From positions 18,580,653-18,644,652 of the forward strand of contig OX155964.1 in assembly GCA_944548615.1 (NCBI GenBank): a stretch of DNA of 64,000 nt, given 5' to 3'. The notes beneath the pieces are model-generated. The model was not told the origin of the DNA. It saw nothing but the letters and a program-made list of their open reading frames with translations, and ran no database searches. Numbering within the stretch: position 1 is the stretch's first letter; every line of letters begins with the position of its first letter. This document shows positions 24,850 to 37,789 of the stretch, piece by piece. The position numbers and the translations under genes were made by a program. Origin of the DNA: Micropterix aruncella. Taxonomy: Eukaryota; Arthropoda; Insecta; Lepidoptera; Micropterigidae.

Positions 24850-25375
24850 TGATCGTCATCTATTTTCAACACACCACAAAGCTACACGAGTACAACAAAC
24901 AGTCAGCACTTAATTCCAAAAAAATAGAACAAGTTTTGCACAAAAACACTTTTCTTACATTGCTCCTCGACTGTTCAACAAAATGAATAGTGTTTTTCCT
25001 ACAGGACTGAAATTTGGGACTAGTCATGGAGTAAAAAAAAACCTAACTAAGTCACTTTTGACTATATGTCGAGAAGAAACGGAGACACTCATAACATATA
25101 TACTAAAATAGAGCACTATTTTTGAAATCCATATAGTATTATTTATTATTTATTTATGAAGTATGTATGTATTTATGTATGTATGTGTTTATCTATGTAT
25201 ATACATAAATTTCATATTATTACGTACCTTATTACAGGCGTACCTTAGTACGTTATTACGTACCTTAGTACATTAAGCCTACCTTAGTACAGGCGAGGCT
25301 TAAATAGGATGGCTTTGAAACTAAAATATGTGTAACTTTATAAATTTAATAAAGAAATTTGAATTTGAAAATCAG
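24850..25375 (+). mobile_element. LINE 3' fragment with RT C-terminal tail
   Basis: The frame 24914-25111 reads SYIAPRLFNKMNSVFP, then GVKKNLTKSLL and a stop. This fits the C-terminal tail of CR1/L2-type RT proteins (Y..P.lfN.lp....FK..lk..L). A ~260-bp 3' UTR follows, with reiterated TACCTTAGTAC motifs and an end near TTTAATAAAGAAATTTGAA. The upstream RT is missing. Confidence 0.55.
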
Positions 25376-26084
25376 AATGGAAATCGGCAGAATCATAATT
25401 AGAATTCGTTGATGTCATACACTTCTCTCTCAATATTGTATCTTTATAAATTGAACGTAAGCGGTGCTATTTTCGTGTTTATGCATATAATTTTAATATT
25501 TTCGTTTAGTTTATTATAACATACCATGTATCCAGTTATATCCAGTGGTTAGCAGTTACAAGTGGCGCTGGAACTCGAGCGGTTCACTAAAAGGGCAAGA
25601 AGCGATCAGTTTGATATATTCGAGGTGGAGGCGCTTGAATGGTTTTTCTAGACTCCTAATCAGCGTAGCGTCCATCATTAGGGAAGCGGCGCGGCGCGGC
25701 GTAGCCACGCGTCAACTCGGCGAAACGGACGCATCAATCCACGCTGGAAACCAGTTCATCTCATACCTTAGAGTTACATACTTATATTACAGCATATAAC
25801 TAAGTCTAACCTGCTGGAGAAATAGTTTTGACTGCAATAAATCCCATATATTTATTTTACAAAGCGCGAAATTCGAATAACTACAAAGTCATTATTCGAT
25901 TCTTCAAGAGCTTAAATATTCTAACCTAAGCATCTTTGTATTTAAATAAATTAACATAGGGTTTTTATTCAGTAAAGAGATAGTAAAGAAAGAAGACCTG
26001 AGATACAAGAGTGCGATAAAAAAAAGGCAAAATTTTAGTTTATATTTCACGAAAAGTAGTACATACAGGGTGAGTATATAATTA
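25376..26084. other. Unassigned, includes a GC-rich island
   Basis: 25540-25760 is much richer in GC than its surroundings (GGCGCGGCGCGGCGTAGCC) and contains an 84-codon frame (25545-25799) with no motif I recognise. It could be a host noncoding element or a decayed transposon. Confidence 0.35.
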
Positions 26085-27360
26085 TTAATATTATTATTTG
26101 TTGATGAACTAGCAGCTTAACGCTGATGTGTTCATATCTATGAAATTCACTGGTGTTGCTGTTTCCTTTTTTTTATTCTTTTATATATCATTTTTTAAGT
26201 AGATATCAAGCCTATTTTTGAATGCGTTTACGGTTGGTGCTTCGATAACATCCTCGGGCAGTTTATTCCAGCTGTTCACGATTCTGTTTGTCAGGAAGTG
26301 CTTTCTTGCTTCAGTTGAAAAGCTTGTAACGTTGAGTTTCAGGCTGTGACCTCTTAAGTGATGGTTTGAATTGAACACAAACATGCTTTCCAACTCTGGG
26401 CAGTCGTAGTGTTGCCTCAGTATTTTGTATGTCTCTATGAGATCTCCTCTGTGTCTCCGTTGCTCCAGAGTTGTCAGTTTGAGGATTTTTAATCTATGTT
26501 CATAGGGTGTTTTTCTTAGGGTTTTTGGCAGTTTTGTCGCTCTACGTTGTACACTTTCAAGCAGATTGATGTCCTTGGCAAAATAAGGATTCCAGATTTG
26601 AAAACCATACTCGATCAGAGGACGAATGTAGGTTTTGTAAATTTTTTGAAATGTCGGTATCGTCAATACTTGAAAAGCTTTCTTTACCAAATATAGAAGT
26701 GAGTTTGCCTGTTTTACGATGTTTTCAATATGGTTTGCCCATTTCAAGTTGTCCGTTATCGTTATACCAAGGTCTTTCTGTGCATTTGTGGTAGTTAAGC
26801 TGATCGATCCAAGTTGGTAGTCATTTTTAGGGTTGTTTTTACCAAGGTGTAGAACTGTGCATTTCTTAGGGTTGGTTTTAATAACCCAGTCTTGAGTCCA
26901 TTTTGTGATTTCATCTAAAGCTTCTCTTAAGGTTCCACAACTCAAGACAGCGTCTGCAGTAAGTTTAACATCATCAGCGAAGAGGCTCGTTGATATTCCG
27001 GCGAGTTGGGGAAGATCAGAGATGAAGATCCCGAACAGGGTCGGAGCCAGAACGGAACCTTGAGGTACGCCGCTGACCGCTTCACGGACATCCGATAATA
27101 GGCCCCCCACTCTCACTTGGTATGTACGTCCCGTTAGGTAATTTTCCAGCCATGTCAGCAGTCTACCACTTATTCCGAGATGCTCTAGTTTTGCAAGGAG
27201 CCGACGGTGTAGCACCGTATCAAATGCTTTCTCGAAGTCCAGATAAATAACATCAACGGGAGTTTTAGAGTCGAAATGTTTTGTCTAATAGTCAAGGCAA
27301 AGCAAGAGGTTAGAGATAGTTGAGCGATTAGACACAAATCCGTGTTGTTGGTATGGTATA
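26085..27360 (-). mobile_element. LINE (CR1/L2-like) with RT, 5'-truncated, reverse strand
   Basis: RT coding sequence breaks off at about 27360 within the fingers/palm. The 3' UTR at 26085-26180 carries an AGCGTTAAGCTGCT stem and ends in AATAATAATATTAATAATT. A MITE begins ~25 bp beyond the 5' truncation point. Confidence 0.85.
26181..27360 (-). pseudogene. Reverse transcriptase (CR1/L2-like), one in-frame stop
   Basis: 344 codons are open from 27215 to 26181. The same frame extends upstream through QQHGF, RSTISNLLLCLDY, a TAG at 27287-27285, and PVDVIYLDFEKAFDTV with the first catalytic Asp. Within the open part are SGVPQGSVLAPTLF (residues 48-61), the catalytic FADD (79-82), NPKKCTVLHLG, QKDLGITI, RPLIEYGFQIW, and the thumb motif LESVQRRATK. 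The tail FSTEARKHFLTNRIVNSWNK is the usual family end. Apart from the stop and the 5' truncation it looks intact, suggesting a fairly recent insertion. Confidence 0.9.
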
Positions 27361-27383
27361 ATGTTTTTATATAGTTTAATATA

Positions 27384-27700
27384 TAATTAGTGACATCTTT
27401 AAAGTGAGTGAATCGGTACGAGCAAATAAGTGACTTTTAATGATATACATATATTATTTTTTTATTTAATTTGAAAAATGGGATGTTTTGAAAAATAGTA
27501 TAGAAAAAGTAGAGCACGTTGCGCTATCTAGCGGTAGATAAAATATCTCGAATATTGTTTATTCGCGATATTTTACCTGTTGCTAGATGGCGCAGCGCGC
27601 TCAATGTTTGTCAAACATTTATTTATCAGTCAAATTTTTCGAACTTACCAAAAAAAAAAAAAAATATTTAATTCACCCACTTCAAAGGTGTCACTAATTA
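27384..27700. mobile_element. 317-bp foldback MITE
   Basis: Terminal inverted repeats start TAATTAGTGACA and end TGTCACTAATTA, and complementarity continues ~25 bp into each side. A second, inner pair of arms (GCGCTATCTAGCGG... against ...GCTAGATGGCGCAGC, then AAAATATC/GATATTTT) folds around a central ATTGTTTATT. The whole element is thus nearly palindromic. Target duplication could be TA or TTAA-like; the ends are ambiguous. No coding capacity. Confidence 0.78.
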
Positions 27701-30544
27701 AAACCTCAACCTGTATGTATATGCACAAAGCCCAGAATATTCTACCATCAAATATTACAATATAGCGTATTGTAATATGCCTATAGCGTTAAAAACAATA
27801 CAAAAAACGTTTATTCAGTTCAGTGATGCCCTAAAGAAATTCCTATTAGAAAATAATTTTAATTCACAAAATATTTGAGATTTGTTGCAGACTGATCAAA
27901 GAAACACAATGATTATGAAAGGAAAATTAATGTTGCAGTAATTTTACACATAAATGACAATTCTTCATTGTGTTATTGCTCAGATATTTCATTATTTGAC
28001 ATTCTTTATGAAATTTAAATTATTTTGATTATGATATTTATTATACTTTGATTTTTAACACATTTTCTTACTTTTTAAACACCATTTTTTTTTATTATTT
28101 AATGACAAATGTATTACTAATTCTCTTGACTATTAACAATTTTAAAACTTCTTTTATTTTTAAGCTATTTCCTAACATTATTTTATTTTAGTACAATACT
28201 TCAATTATTTTTTTCCCCTTTAAATCTTAATTGTATTACTAATGTAATTTAATTAATAAATCGTTAATTTCAATTTCTTTGATCTTTAAATGATGTATAA
28301 GTATTACGTTACTAATTTACTCTGATTTTGTGCATTTTTGACCATTGTTAGACCGTATTAAAACCTTATTTGTGAGTCTGTTGAGTTTTGAAATAAGTGA
28401 TTAGAACCTTATTTATCCAGTCAGTTGTGTTTTGAAATATGTATTTTTTTAAATTGTTTTGGATCAATATTTTTTATCTATTGCCTAGTTAATTAGCTAA
28501 TCTGTGAGCAATCATGTAAAAATATGTACGCCTAATAGGCGTATTGTATCGCAATGAATAATTATAAAACTCCACAATCACAACAAAATAAAATTAAATT
28601 GATTTAAATAAGGTGAAAACTTTTTGAAATTGATACCCCAACAGCAAACCCTTTGAGGGTCTAGCTAGAGTGAAAAAAGCCCTTAATACTATGCTGTCCA
28701 AATATAAAGCGCAATAAAGTGGTTGCGAATACACAAAAGGTGAATGCGATGTTAGGCCCTTTTGAGCCATTAAGCCATCACTGACTCGTGTTTCGATCGG
28801 TTTCTGACAAACTGTTGAAGATCTTTTCCCACAGAAAGATATGTATTAGATACGTTAGTGAATAGGTATTTTTTTTTCTTAAAATTGTGTCATATGCATA
28901 CTCATACCCTGCAAGGCTATGGAATGATCTCACTCTCAATATATACGGGACTCAGCTTATGGACCGTTTTTTTATAATAATAATAAACTCTTTATTTAAC
29001 ATGTATCTTGATCAAAAGCAGCCTTAGGCAAAGAAGTAGGCTTGATTTATGAGATGGATGGATGAAGAGTGATCGTTCACCGGTAATAAAGGGACCCCCA
29101 TTAAACCTACATATGATATACGACTACATCTCGTTTAAACATAAGCATTTCCCAATCTAACCCGGGACATCCTTCGCTACCAGGTGAGTAGCTCATATTA
29201 TTTTTTATTTTTGCAGCAAACCATCATTCTATAGACGAATTGTTTCAAAATATATATCATACATCTATTACTTTATAGAAAGTTTAATTATCATTTGCAT
29301 ATGTAGCCGATAGCATACTACATTAAAATGTATTAAAGATTACAGTTACATGGCTCCCGAAGCGACGAGGTGATAAAATAGGTGTTAACGCTAACAAAAG
29401 CCGCGGTAAAAGTTGCGATACATAAACAGTCCATTTTATTGATTTTCATTAAAATTCAGACTTTTACAGCGGCTATAATTTAAGATCGCGCACAGATAAA
29501 ATAGCCTATGGCGTAAGAATTCCTCATTTTCGCCCCTCATTGCAAGTAGGGACATGTTCATACTTTAGCAGTCGTAACTTAAGCGAGCGGCCTTGCGCAC
29601 GGCCTTTAACGGCTGCTTTTCATGCATTGCAATTTTCTACAATATGTATAAGCTGCAGTCGAGAGAATTGATTTTTTATAAATTCCTATCATATTAACTG
29701 ACTCACATTAACCTAAAACTCAGCTAAGACAAAGAAACATTGTTTACAATATTGTGTAAGCTTTGTTATTTAGTAAAAGTTGTCATTTTGTTGTCGGGAC
29801 AGATACGTTTGATCAAATTGATGCATAAAACAGTTTTCAACAAACGGTAAGGCAGGCCGCACAAAATTTCTCGCACTCAGGGGTAAGTAAAATAGTTTTT
29901 CCGAAGTAGCAACTATAGATATGATTTATTAGTATAGATATATACTATATTTACTCAAACACAAATACTTTTTCGAAATTTTGTGTAATTCCTATTTTGA
30001 CTAAAGAGTGCCAAGACGTCAAAATCCGTCAAAATATCGAGGTCAATTTATTTTTACGATTACAGAACTTTCTGCCTATCTTATTTCGCTCGAAATTGAA
30101 ACTGATTTCAATAACGTTTCCTCATAGAAAAAACTTTTTATCCTCATAGGAGAAAAGTTGGGTTAAAGTCAAACTTACAGCGTTTTATACTTGATACTAA
30201 CACATTGTTACATTTTACTAGGCATATTGTTACATCGCAAGAAGAAAATATAGTATTTACTTGCATAAGAGGGTAAATTTTTAGGAAAAATGTAGGGAAG
30301 CCACATTATGCATTTAATAGTTATATTTAAATAATTAAATTAAATTAATACATATAATATTGATAAAATAATAACATATTATAAATAATAAGGTAAGATA
30401 ATAATAAAATATAATAAGTATACGTAATTTAAACAGATATAAAATACAAAGTATAATATATTATTACATTGATTATAATTTCAAATACTTCTTGATGATA
30501 TTTTAATTTATTTTTTTAACATGTTTAATTTTTAAGTTTAGTTG
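27701..30544. other. Long AT-rich stretch without supported genes
   Basis: No element or gene is recognised over ~2.8 kb. ATAATAATAATAAACTCTTT near 28976 could be the reverse of a LINE tail. 29340-29660 is GC-richer and looks single-copy. Confidence 0.4.
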
Positions 30545-30765
30545 TTAATTTTTTACTTTTTTTTGTGTGCACAGGTAAAATATTTCCTGGTACACCTGCC
30601 TTAGTACAGGCCTAGGCCTAGTTAGGCGGTGTTGACGCAGTGACCAAGATACTGCAGTGTGCTCTATTTTTCGCTACTGGTCCAAACACATTTTTTTTTG
30701 TAATGCTGCAGTAAATTATATTTTCTGCTTTACCTTTAAAACATAAAAATAAATAAATAAATTAT
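30545..30765 (+). mobile_element. Possible LINE 3' UTR remnant
   Basis: Contains CCTTAGTACAGGCCTAGGCC and ends with AAAAATAAATAAATAAATT, a tail style used by LINEs in this window. Similar blocks lie at 17410-17590 and 25235-25290. No coding part is attached. Confidence 0.4.
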
Positions 30766-32059
30766 TTAACAGATGAAGAAATACTAATCAAGTTCGAAGG
30801 CTAATAATCGTGTTCATAATCTTTTCGAAGCAAGTATATTGAGGATAATTTAAATAAAACATATCATTAAAAATTTAGGTTGTATGATCTAAGAGCTCTT
30901 TAAAATTACATATTTTGGCCATAATTAGCCATATTGACCCTATGTGTCACATTGCCAAGATGGCTACAGCAAATTTTAATTAGATACTTGAAAATTAGTC
31001 AGCAGATCTAGGTGCTGTTCATCTCTAAACAACATAAAACTGTCAAAACTTTCTTGCAGCAAATCTCGATGGTACAGATCGAAACACTATTTACCACCCG
31101 TTCTCGTCACGTAAACACTATTGACCGGTCGAGACAATATCGCATCCCAGGAGATTCAACAACGAGAACTTAGCAGCGTTTGTTGCACCAGTGTTGCCTT
31201 TAGTCTTTAAAACGAAACTTTAATCATTGATTTTATAGTTAATTCTCTGTCATTTGGATCACGTTATAATATTAAATGTAATTTTATGTATTAATTTAGT
31301 AATTGAAAATGCAAAGAAATGTCTATTTTCGGCAATGAAAACATAGCTCGTTTTGACATTTGTGACAGCTGTGTCAACTTCAACATTTTGACTAACAACG
31401 TTTTTAACATTTTATCGTAATCGTTCTGCGATATTATGAATAAAAAATTGGCCAAACAGTGGATAGGTACAATACAAATTTTCTTGGAGAAAAAATCGTT
31501 TCTATGACTCCTTCGAAGTATGCGGATATTAAGTACTCTGTGTAGGAAAACCAAACAATACTACATATATTTATAACAACTGTCGAATCGTTCATTATCT
31601 GGATATCTATTTGCATATAGGTATATGCAGAATTTCAGGACTGCGGTTCTTCAATCGTGCCTTTGACATATGTCAACAGACCGTAACAGGAGACATTCCC
31701 TCATCTGTTGCTACATGTTTCTTATTTTTAGGCTAAGAACAAAAATTTTAAAATTGTCAAATTAAAAACTTGTATTTAAAGCGCCTGCTCGTCAGTTATA
31801 GACTATATGTACAGTTATTAACTTAATGTTTTACAGCATCTCTCTCGCACACCAGATGAACATGTGCGAACTATCCTTATTGGAACTGCAGAACCTCTAG
31901 CACAAACCCTTGTGTGTGTACATTAAACTATCAAAATAATGGGTCATTACTTTTGCTGTAAAAATGTGTCACTTGAGCATATTGTTCAAGATAATAGGTG
32001 TTAGGAAAATAAATAGATAACATCTTATTATTTGTTTTGATTTATAACTTTATTGACAT
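30766..32059. other. No recognisable feature
   Basis: Frames at 31291-31616 (reverse) show no known motif. Sequence is otherwise AT-rich. Confidence 0.4.
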
Positions 32060-32515
32060 AGGAATTCTAATATAGTAAAAACTGAATGTATAATATGTTG
32101 TTCTTAAATATTCCAGTTTCACTTAGAAAGTATCTTCCGTTTGCTTGACTACGAAGCATCCAAACGTCTAGCCGAACTGCAGCTTCTCTAACTGAAATTT
32201 TGCTCTTCTTGTAATGCCTGATGTCCATAGGTGTCCCATGTTGAGGCCGATCAGGATTTAGAACTGCAGGTTTTGATTCACCATCACATACCTTCATCGA
32301 GCTATAGTGGTCTTTGTTCACATCATAGATTCAAAGCCAAACTCGCAAGTGCGCTTTGCCCAATTGTCCGCGGCTGCTTATTTGACGGTTTCCCGCTTAT
32401 ATCACAGCTTGCCGCCATAACTGACCGTCGTTCCACTATCCGCAACCCGTGGACGGGTTCGGTTGCATAGGGCAATGCAATGGGACTAATGAACCTAGTC
32501 GAGAAAATCATTTAT
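32060..32515 (-). other. Unassigned segment with adjoining reverse frames
   Basis: Two reverse frames (32067-32321, 84 codons, and 32323-32511, 62 codons) adjoin in different registers. The first contains SVREAAVRLDVWMLRSQANG, the second PRTIGQSALASLALNL; composition is richer in GC than the flanks. I do not recognise a family. It may be a decayed coding relic, but a forward frame also overlaps (32231-32470), so direction is uncertain. Confidence 0.3.
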
Positions 32516-32779
32516 GTACATTAAATTATATTAGCAGCATGTTTAATGTTGAATTATTATTAGGATACGTATTTAGATACATACTATTTCTGTCTGTGAA
32601 TCCTTTCGTTCCTTTCTTTAATATAAACTTTGTTTGATTGGATATCTCATTCTTTAATAAAATAGACTTACATTCATCTAACGTCGATGATATAAATTTT
32701 CCTTGTCCTGCCATTTTTTCTCGATTAATTATTAAAATTATAAAGTATCTACGTACAGACTACCAGCAAAATCAAATAT

Positions 32780-33320
32780 ACCTCACTAATAATAATTAAG
32801 CTGCCACCAAGACTAGCATTAAATTATTATTTAAAAAATCAAAGCCAAGATTTACAAAATCTTGTACGTGAGCGGCCACCAAAATTACAGTGAAACAATG
32901 AATATAAAATGTAACTGATAGGTATATCTATAATCAATTGCACTTCTTAGTTATGCGACTCACCACTAAAAAGAAACTAATAATTATAAACGAGCAAAAA
33001 GTTAAAGCTACTTAAATTACAGTGAAATAAGCAATGTAAAATGTGAACTATAACATTTAGTACATGCAATTCACCGTCAAAATGACGCTTGAATAGTGAA
33101 AATGAGATAAAATAACCACAATTACCAACCAACACCTTTTACAAGCATAACCCAACCCACAAAGTTAAAACTAAAGATTACTTATTATAAATGCACTCAA
33201 CACTTAAATTATGCTTAAATAGTAAAAATCACGTAAAATAATTAAAAATACTAACAACACCTTTTGCAAGCATAACATAACCCAACCCAACACCAAAACA
33301 TAACCTAATCCACCACGTAT
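32780..33320. repeat. Degenerate tandem-like repeat region
   Basis: Blocks recur at ~125-130 bp: TTACAGTGAAA(C/T)AA...AATATAAAATGT at 32885 and 33013, and ACACCTTTT(A/G)CAAGCATAAC at about 33134 and 33258. The last two units share CCCAACCCA(C/A). Units have diverged strongly. Confidence 0.5.
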
Positions 33321-35454
33321 AAATGTACTCCACACTACGATACGGCTATGGTAATATTATTATGTAAACGACAGTAAAGGTTTTATATTATATAATATAT
33401 AAATATAGATGTAAGAAATGGGTAAAATAGCGGTCAAAATATCGATGCGAGACAAGTCAGTAACCAGAGCTCAGATCGAAAAGGATGTTGTATAGGATTT
33501 GGGATTTGGCCGGAATGATCGCATGGGATGCGATTGAACTGTCATACAACTACCTATTGCCATTGCAAAAATAATCATTTTTTTGAGATTCAAATATATT
33601 TCTACTCGTAAAGGTAACACTGTCGATTCCTAACGCAGCTAAGTTCTGTACTATGCGGTAAACGTCAATCCTATTGCATGCGAAAAAGACGTGACCCTAT
33701 TGACCAACGTTCGATCAAATACAATAATGGCAGGTACCAAATTACTTGAAATATGGGCATGCCTGTTTTACTGCTTCTACTTAACGTAAACGGAAAGGTC
33801 AAATATATATTTATGAGGGTGTAAATTCAGATTTAACACTTAGTCGAAAATAGCGACCTGACAATATTTTCGAGTAGTCTAAAAACACCTATCTCGCTTA
33901 AAATCAGATAAACAAAAATAATGCGATTTCTACTTTTATCGTTCTTGTCTATCATCAAATTTAGCGACGTAATTAATTGGATACTATTTTTAAGAGTGTG
34001 CTTTATTCGTATTAACCGTGTCACAAGTGTGTATTTTTAAAGGATGGTAATAAAACTTCATAAGTCACATTTTTTATTGCACTTTTAAAACATTTATTGC
34101 GGTAGTTCAATTTTATAACAACAACGTTGGTGTTTCATTGATTTATTTGAGTATCAATGAAAACATTATCCCAGCGTTTTCTAGTTTGATCGTCGTAAAA
34201 GTTTCATTGACAATTAAGAATGTCTATTGATAGAGGGATAGCAGAAGGTCCTCAGCCTAACAGTGAAAACGTTTTTATTAAAACTTTATTTTCCTTTGAA
34301 ACTCAACATATCTTTGATATCGTTTATTCATATTATTTTCATATTCATATTCATTTTATTGGTATAATGGTATACAAGTCAGATTAGCGAACATTCATAC
34401 ATATTAGCATTGATTTTATAGATATAAAATCAATGATATTAGTAAGCAAACATATTTTTTTTTATCGTAAAGAAAAGATAAAATAAACAAAACAAAATGA
34501 AGAAAAAAAACACAAGAATAATGTAAAAAGAAGAAAATACAAGACAAAATGCAAAAGAGATCATTCAATGATTCGATACCATTAAAATACTAGTTTGGAC
34601 CTCTACCATCAATGTACTCGAAAACGCCAGTATGGACTCTTTATCGGACGAAAATCAATAGCTTTTACGCACTTATTTCAAGTTTAGAAAGAAAAAATAG
34701 TGGCAGGGGTGCAGAGAGCTAAAGAATATTCAATTCAATTTAGTTCTTCCTTAGTAGGTAGGCTTTCCTCACATTGCGTCTAAAATTGTAAGTAATGTAA
34801 GTAATTAGAGAATATAATATTAACTAACGTCATAGTTGTGACAATATAAATTAATTTTAGTAATTTATAATCAGGTTGAAACCATTAATATATAGAAAAT
34901 AATCTAATAATAACTAGTACTGCCATTCATGAAATACCAAAGCACGATTGCCTGTTCACAAATATTTCAGATCCAATAAATATCTCGTCAATAGTAAATC
35001 GCCGTACAGTTAACAAGAGGTGAGTTGGCATTTGATCGGTAGTGTGTGAAGGCAGCGATGCAACCGTGTTAATAAATGCCGCGGCACTTTTTGATAGCAT
35101 AAAATGCGAACATCTCAACTCGATATGGACAACGGTGGAGTTACGCAAGCTACCTAAGTCGAAAACCGCGATTTTAGGATTGCAGTTTGGGCCGAAACAT
35201 TGAGCGTTTCCGCGTTTAATCATTTCCGCAAAACCTACAAATCTTAAATTTATCATATTTAAAAACTTGTCTCACGAGAAAAAATATGAAACAATCAAAA
35301 TGAAATGCCTGAGAAATAAAGGCAATGGACATTTAATAACATAGCATTAATGGTATTTTTCTCAATAAATTATCTTAGATGCAGTTTTAGGCGATTTCTT
35401 TAAATATAACCAAAATGAACGGGACGGTGCTTGCACGTATTTATTGATATAATG
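33321..35454. other. AT-rich stretch; one unassigned reverse frame
   Basis: A 109-codon reverse frame at 34927-35256 is the longest here. It has cysteine pairs (CFGPNC) and a serine-rich middle, but no motif I can name and no sign of splicing. I treat it as probably chance. Nothing else is seen. Confidence 0.3.
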
Positions 35455-35690
35455 AATTAATTAACGCATTTACAAAGTACATGTATAACTGATATTCATA
35501 TAAATTTACTAATAATGTATTTAATCTTTAAAAAGTTAAATTGAACTTGGCATAATATGAGCTCTGTGTAGCATTGACCATATGTGTACTGCTGCTGCCC
35601 AACTAAGTGCCAGGACATGTTCCAAGGCATCGAGCTATCTAGTTTTCTATGTACATAATATATTCGGCAAGGTAAATAATAATTTATATT
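35455..35690 (+). repeat. Dispersed repeat (CCAACTAAGTGCCAGGAC family), copy 2
   Basis: Matches 2963-3180: GCTGC(C/T)...CCAACTAAGTGCCAGGAC, TTCCAAGGCA and ATATATTCGGCAA occur in the same order and spacing. No terminal repeats were identified. Confidence 0.65.
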
Positions 35691-35984
35691 ACTTTAACCA
35701 TTACATATTATATCTAATAATAAGTAACTAAAATGACAATAGGAAATATTGTAATTTTAGGGGTTGAATGTGTAACGTCCCTTCCGGGATGCAAAAGGTA
35801 CTGCCGAGTTTTTACTTAGAATACGAAAAATAAATAATCATGTTAAATAAAATAAAATGGTATATAGATAATGTTTAATAGTAACTAAAATAAAATAATA
35901 ATAAATAGTCATAAAGACAGACAAGGATAATAATAACAATATTCTTGGATAAAAAATAATATTCCTAGGCAATTACAGTTGTTT

Positions 35985-36190
35985 TTTCTTGCAGATGGAA
36001 AATATTCTGAACGCACTTCTGTGTGTCTGTGTGTATGTATTCCTCCACGATAGCGCCCAAACGCTTCATCCGATTGAGCTGAAATTTGGCATCCAGGCAT
36101 CATTTGATCATGGCAAGAGGTTAAAAGATTGTTGTTGAAATCGGTCCACCAGGGGGCGCGATAGTCATACTTCAATCTCGAAAGATTGGA
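35985..36190 (+). repeat. Dispersed repeat F, copy 2
   Basis: Same block order as 23075-23290. A short TGTGTGTCTGTGTGTATGT run lies at its left part, where copy 1 has TGTGTATGTGTGTATT. Confidence 0.8.
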
Positions 36191-36299
36191 CTTACCGATT
36201 TTTCCAGGTTATCGTCTAGCATATTGTTGTCTTTTCAATTCATCGATTTCCTACGATACAGTGTATCTCGTCGATGAGCTAGGTATAGTGTTTGTAAGT

Positions 36300-36490
36300 G
36301 TGTATCGGTAGCAGGCCCGTCGCCGCCTTATCCCCAGCTATAGGAATCCCGGCCTGGAAGTGTGTTTTATTAGCGGCCTCTATTGAGGAAGCGCATTTCG
36401 TATGTGCAGTGCGCTTCGTCACGAGTACTGGCGGCGTCTGATTGCTTCGCGTGCTGCTGTGGAAGCGCTCCTCAATAGATCATCTTTTTC
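36300..36490. repeat. GC-rich segment with inverted repeat
   Basis: CTATTGAGGAAGCGC at 36380-36394 is mirrored, with one gap, by GCGCTCCTCAATAG at 36465-36478, and a smaller dyad (GCGCAT.../...GTGCGC) lies inside. The ~100-bp foldback sits in an otherwise AT-rich area and may be a small transposon relic. Confidence 0.55.
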
Positions 36491-36720
36491 TCCCTTAATT
36501 CCGTGTACGAGCACGATACCGCGAATGCTTCACTATCGGTAATATCGCGTACAAGCGAAGAAAAAAATGCTAAAAGAAAGTTAACAGTAAAGTTACGATT
36601 ATCGCAGCGAAAGAAAATTAGATAAATGACGCTGCGTGCTCTTACGTGTAAAACAGACGTTATTTTCTCTGAGGAAAATGAGAGCTGTTTTTATCGCGTA
36701 CTGTTACCACGCTTATATGA

Positions 36721-37511
36721 TCAGAAGAGAGTAAAATTTCGCCATTGATATTTATTTGTTTGTTTATTTATCCATAATTCATTATACAAAGTAAACAAAA
36801 TACGTATCCAAATATAAAACCTTTTTCAATTAGTATTATTATACCTAGCTCGGAGAGGAGATTCAACTATTTGACTTGTAATGGTTTAGAACCCCACTAG
36901 GAATTAGCCTGAGTACGATTAGAATAGAGTAAGACTTCGTCGTTGATATTCATCTATTTATTCATAATTCAATAAAAAAAATGCACCAAAAAGTCCTTAT
37001 CCTAATACAAAACATTTTTCAATTAGTAAACCTACCTATTATAAACCTAGCTCGAAAAATAAATCCTCTCTTTGACGTATAATGGTTTAGCATCTCCCTA
37101 GGAATTTTAACCTGAGTAAGATCAGAAGAGAGTAAGACTTCGTCGTTGATAGTTATTTATTTATCCATAATTCAATATACAATGTATTAAAATAGTCCTA
37201 ATCATGGTAGAAATCATTTTTTTATTTTATTACCTATTATAAAATTAGCTCAGAAAAGAGGTTCATCTCTTTGACATATAATGGTTTACCACCTCACTAG
37301 GAATTAGCCTGAGTAATATCAGAAGAGAGTAAGACTTCGTCGTTGATAGTTATTTATTTATCCATAATTCAATGTACAATGTATTAAAATAGTCCTTATC
37401 ATAGTAGAAATCATTTTTGTATTATATTACCTATTATAAAAACTAGATCAGAAATGAGGTTCATCTCTTTGACATATAATGTTTTACCACCTCACTAGGA
37501 ATTAACCTGCG
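36721..37511. repeat. ~200-bp tandem array, four units
   Basis: Units share AGAAGAGAGTAAGACTTCGT, CGTTGATAGTTATTTATTTA, a TTTGACATATAATGGTTTA-type block and CCTCACTAGGAATTA. Equivalent bases lie about 36733, 36931, 37134 and 37331, so the period is 197-203 bp. The last two units are nearly identical and the first is most diverged, which suggests growth from the right-hand side. Confidence 0.9.
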
Positions 37512-37789
37512 TTGTGGTGGTACTAAATGACGTTTGTTAATTCTGGTCGTTTGTTAATTCCTGACGATGTATCAAAATAAAACCATGTTATTAAAGAAGT
37601 CAGTAGTTGACAATACCAGTAATATTCATATTACTACTTCTATGTTTTTAGTCTCACGCTTTTGAAGCAATATAACAAATTACATAAGTTTATAACGAAT
37701 TTATGGATTAATAAATTATGGATTGGTAGATGATAAAGGCTTAAAGTGCATGTTTCTTGAGGTTTCATATTGTAAAGCTCCTAAATACA

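Noticed and set aside
26181..27215. Start at the first codon of the 344-residue frame
   Set aside because: That codon is GTG inside the motif FDTVLHRR. Coding similarity continues upstream through a stop, so no start exists within the fragment.
34927..35256. 109-codon reverse frame as a host exon
   Set aside because: No recognisable domain, no splice signals worth reporting, and length is within reach of chance over 64 kb.
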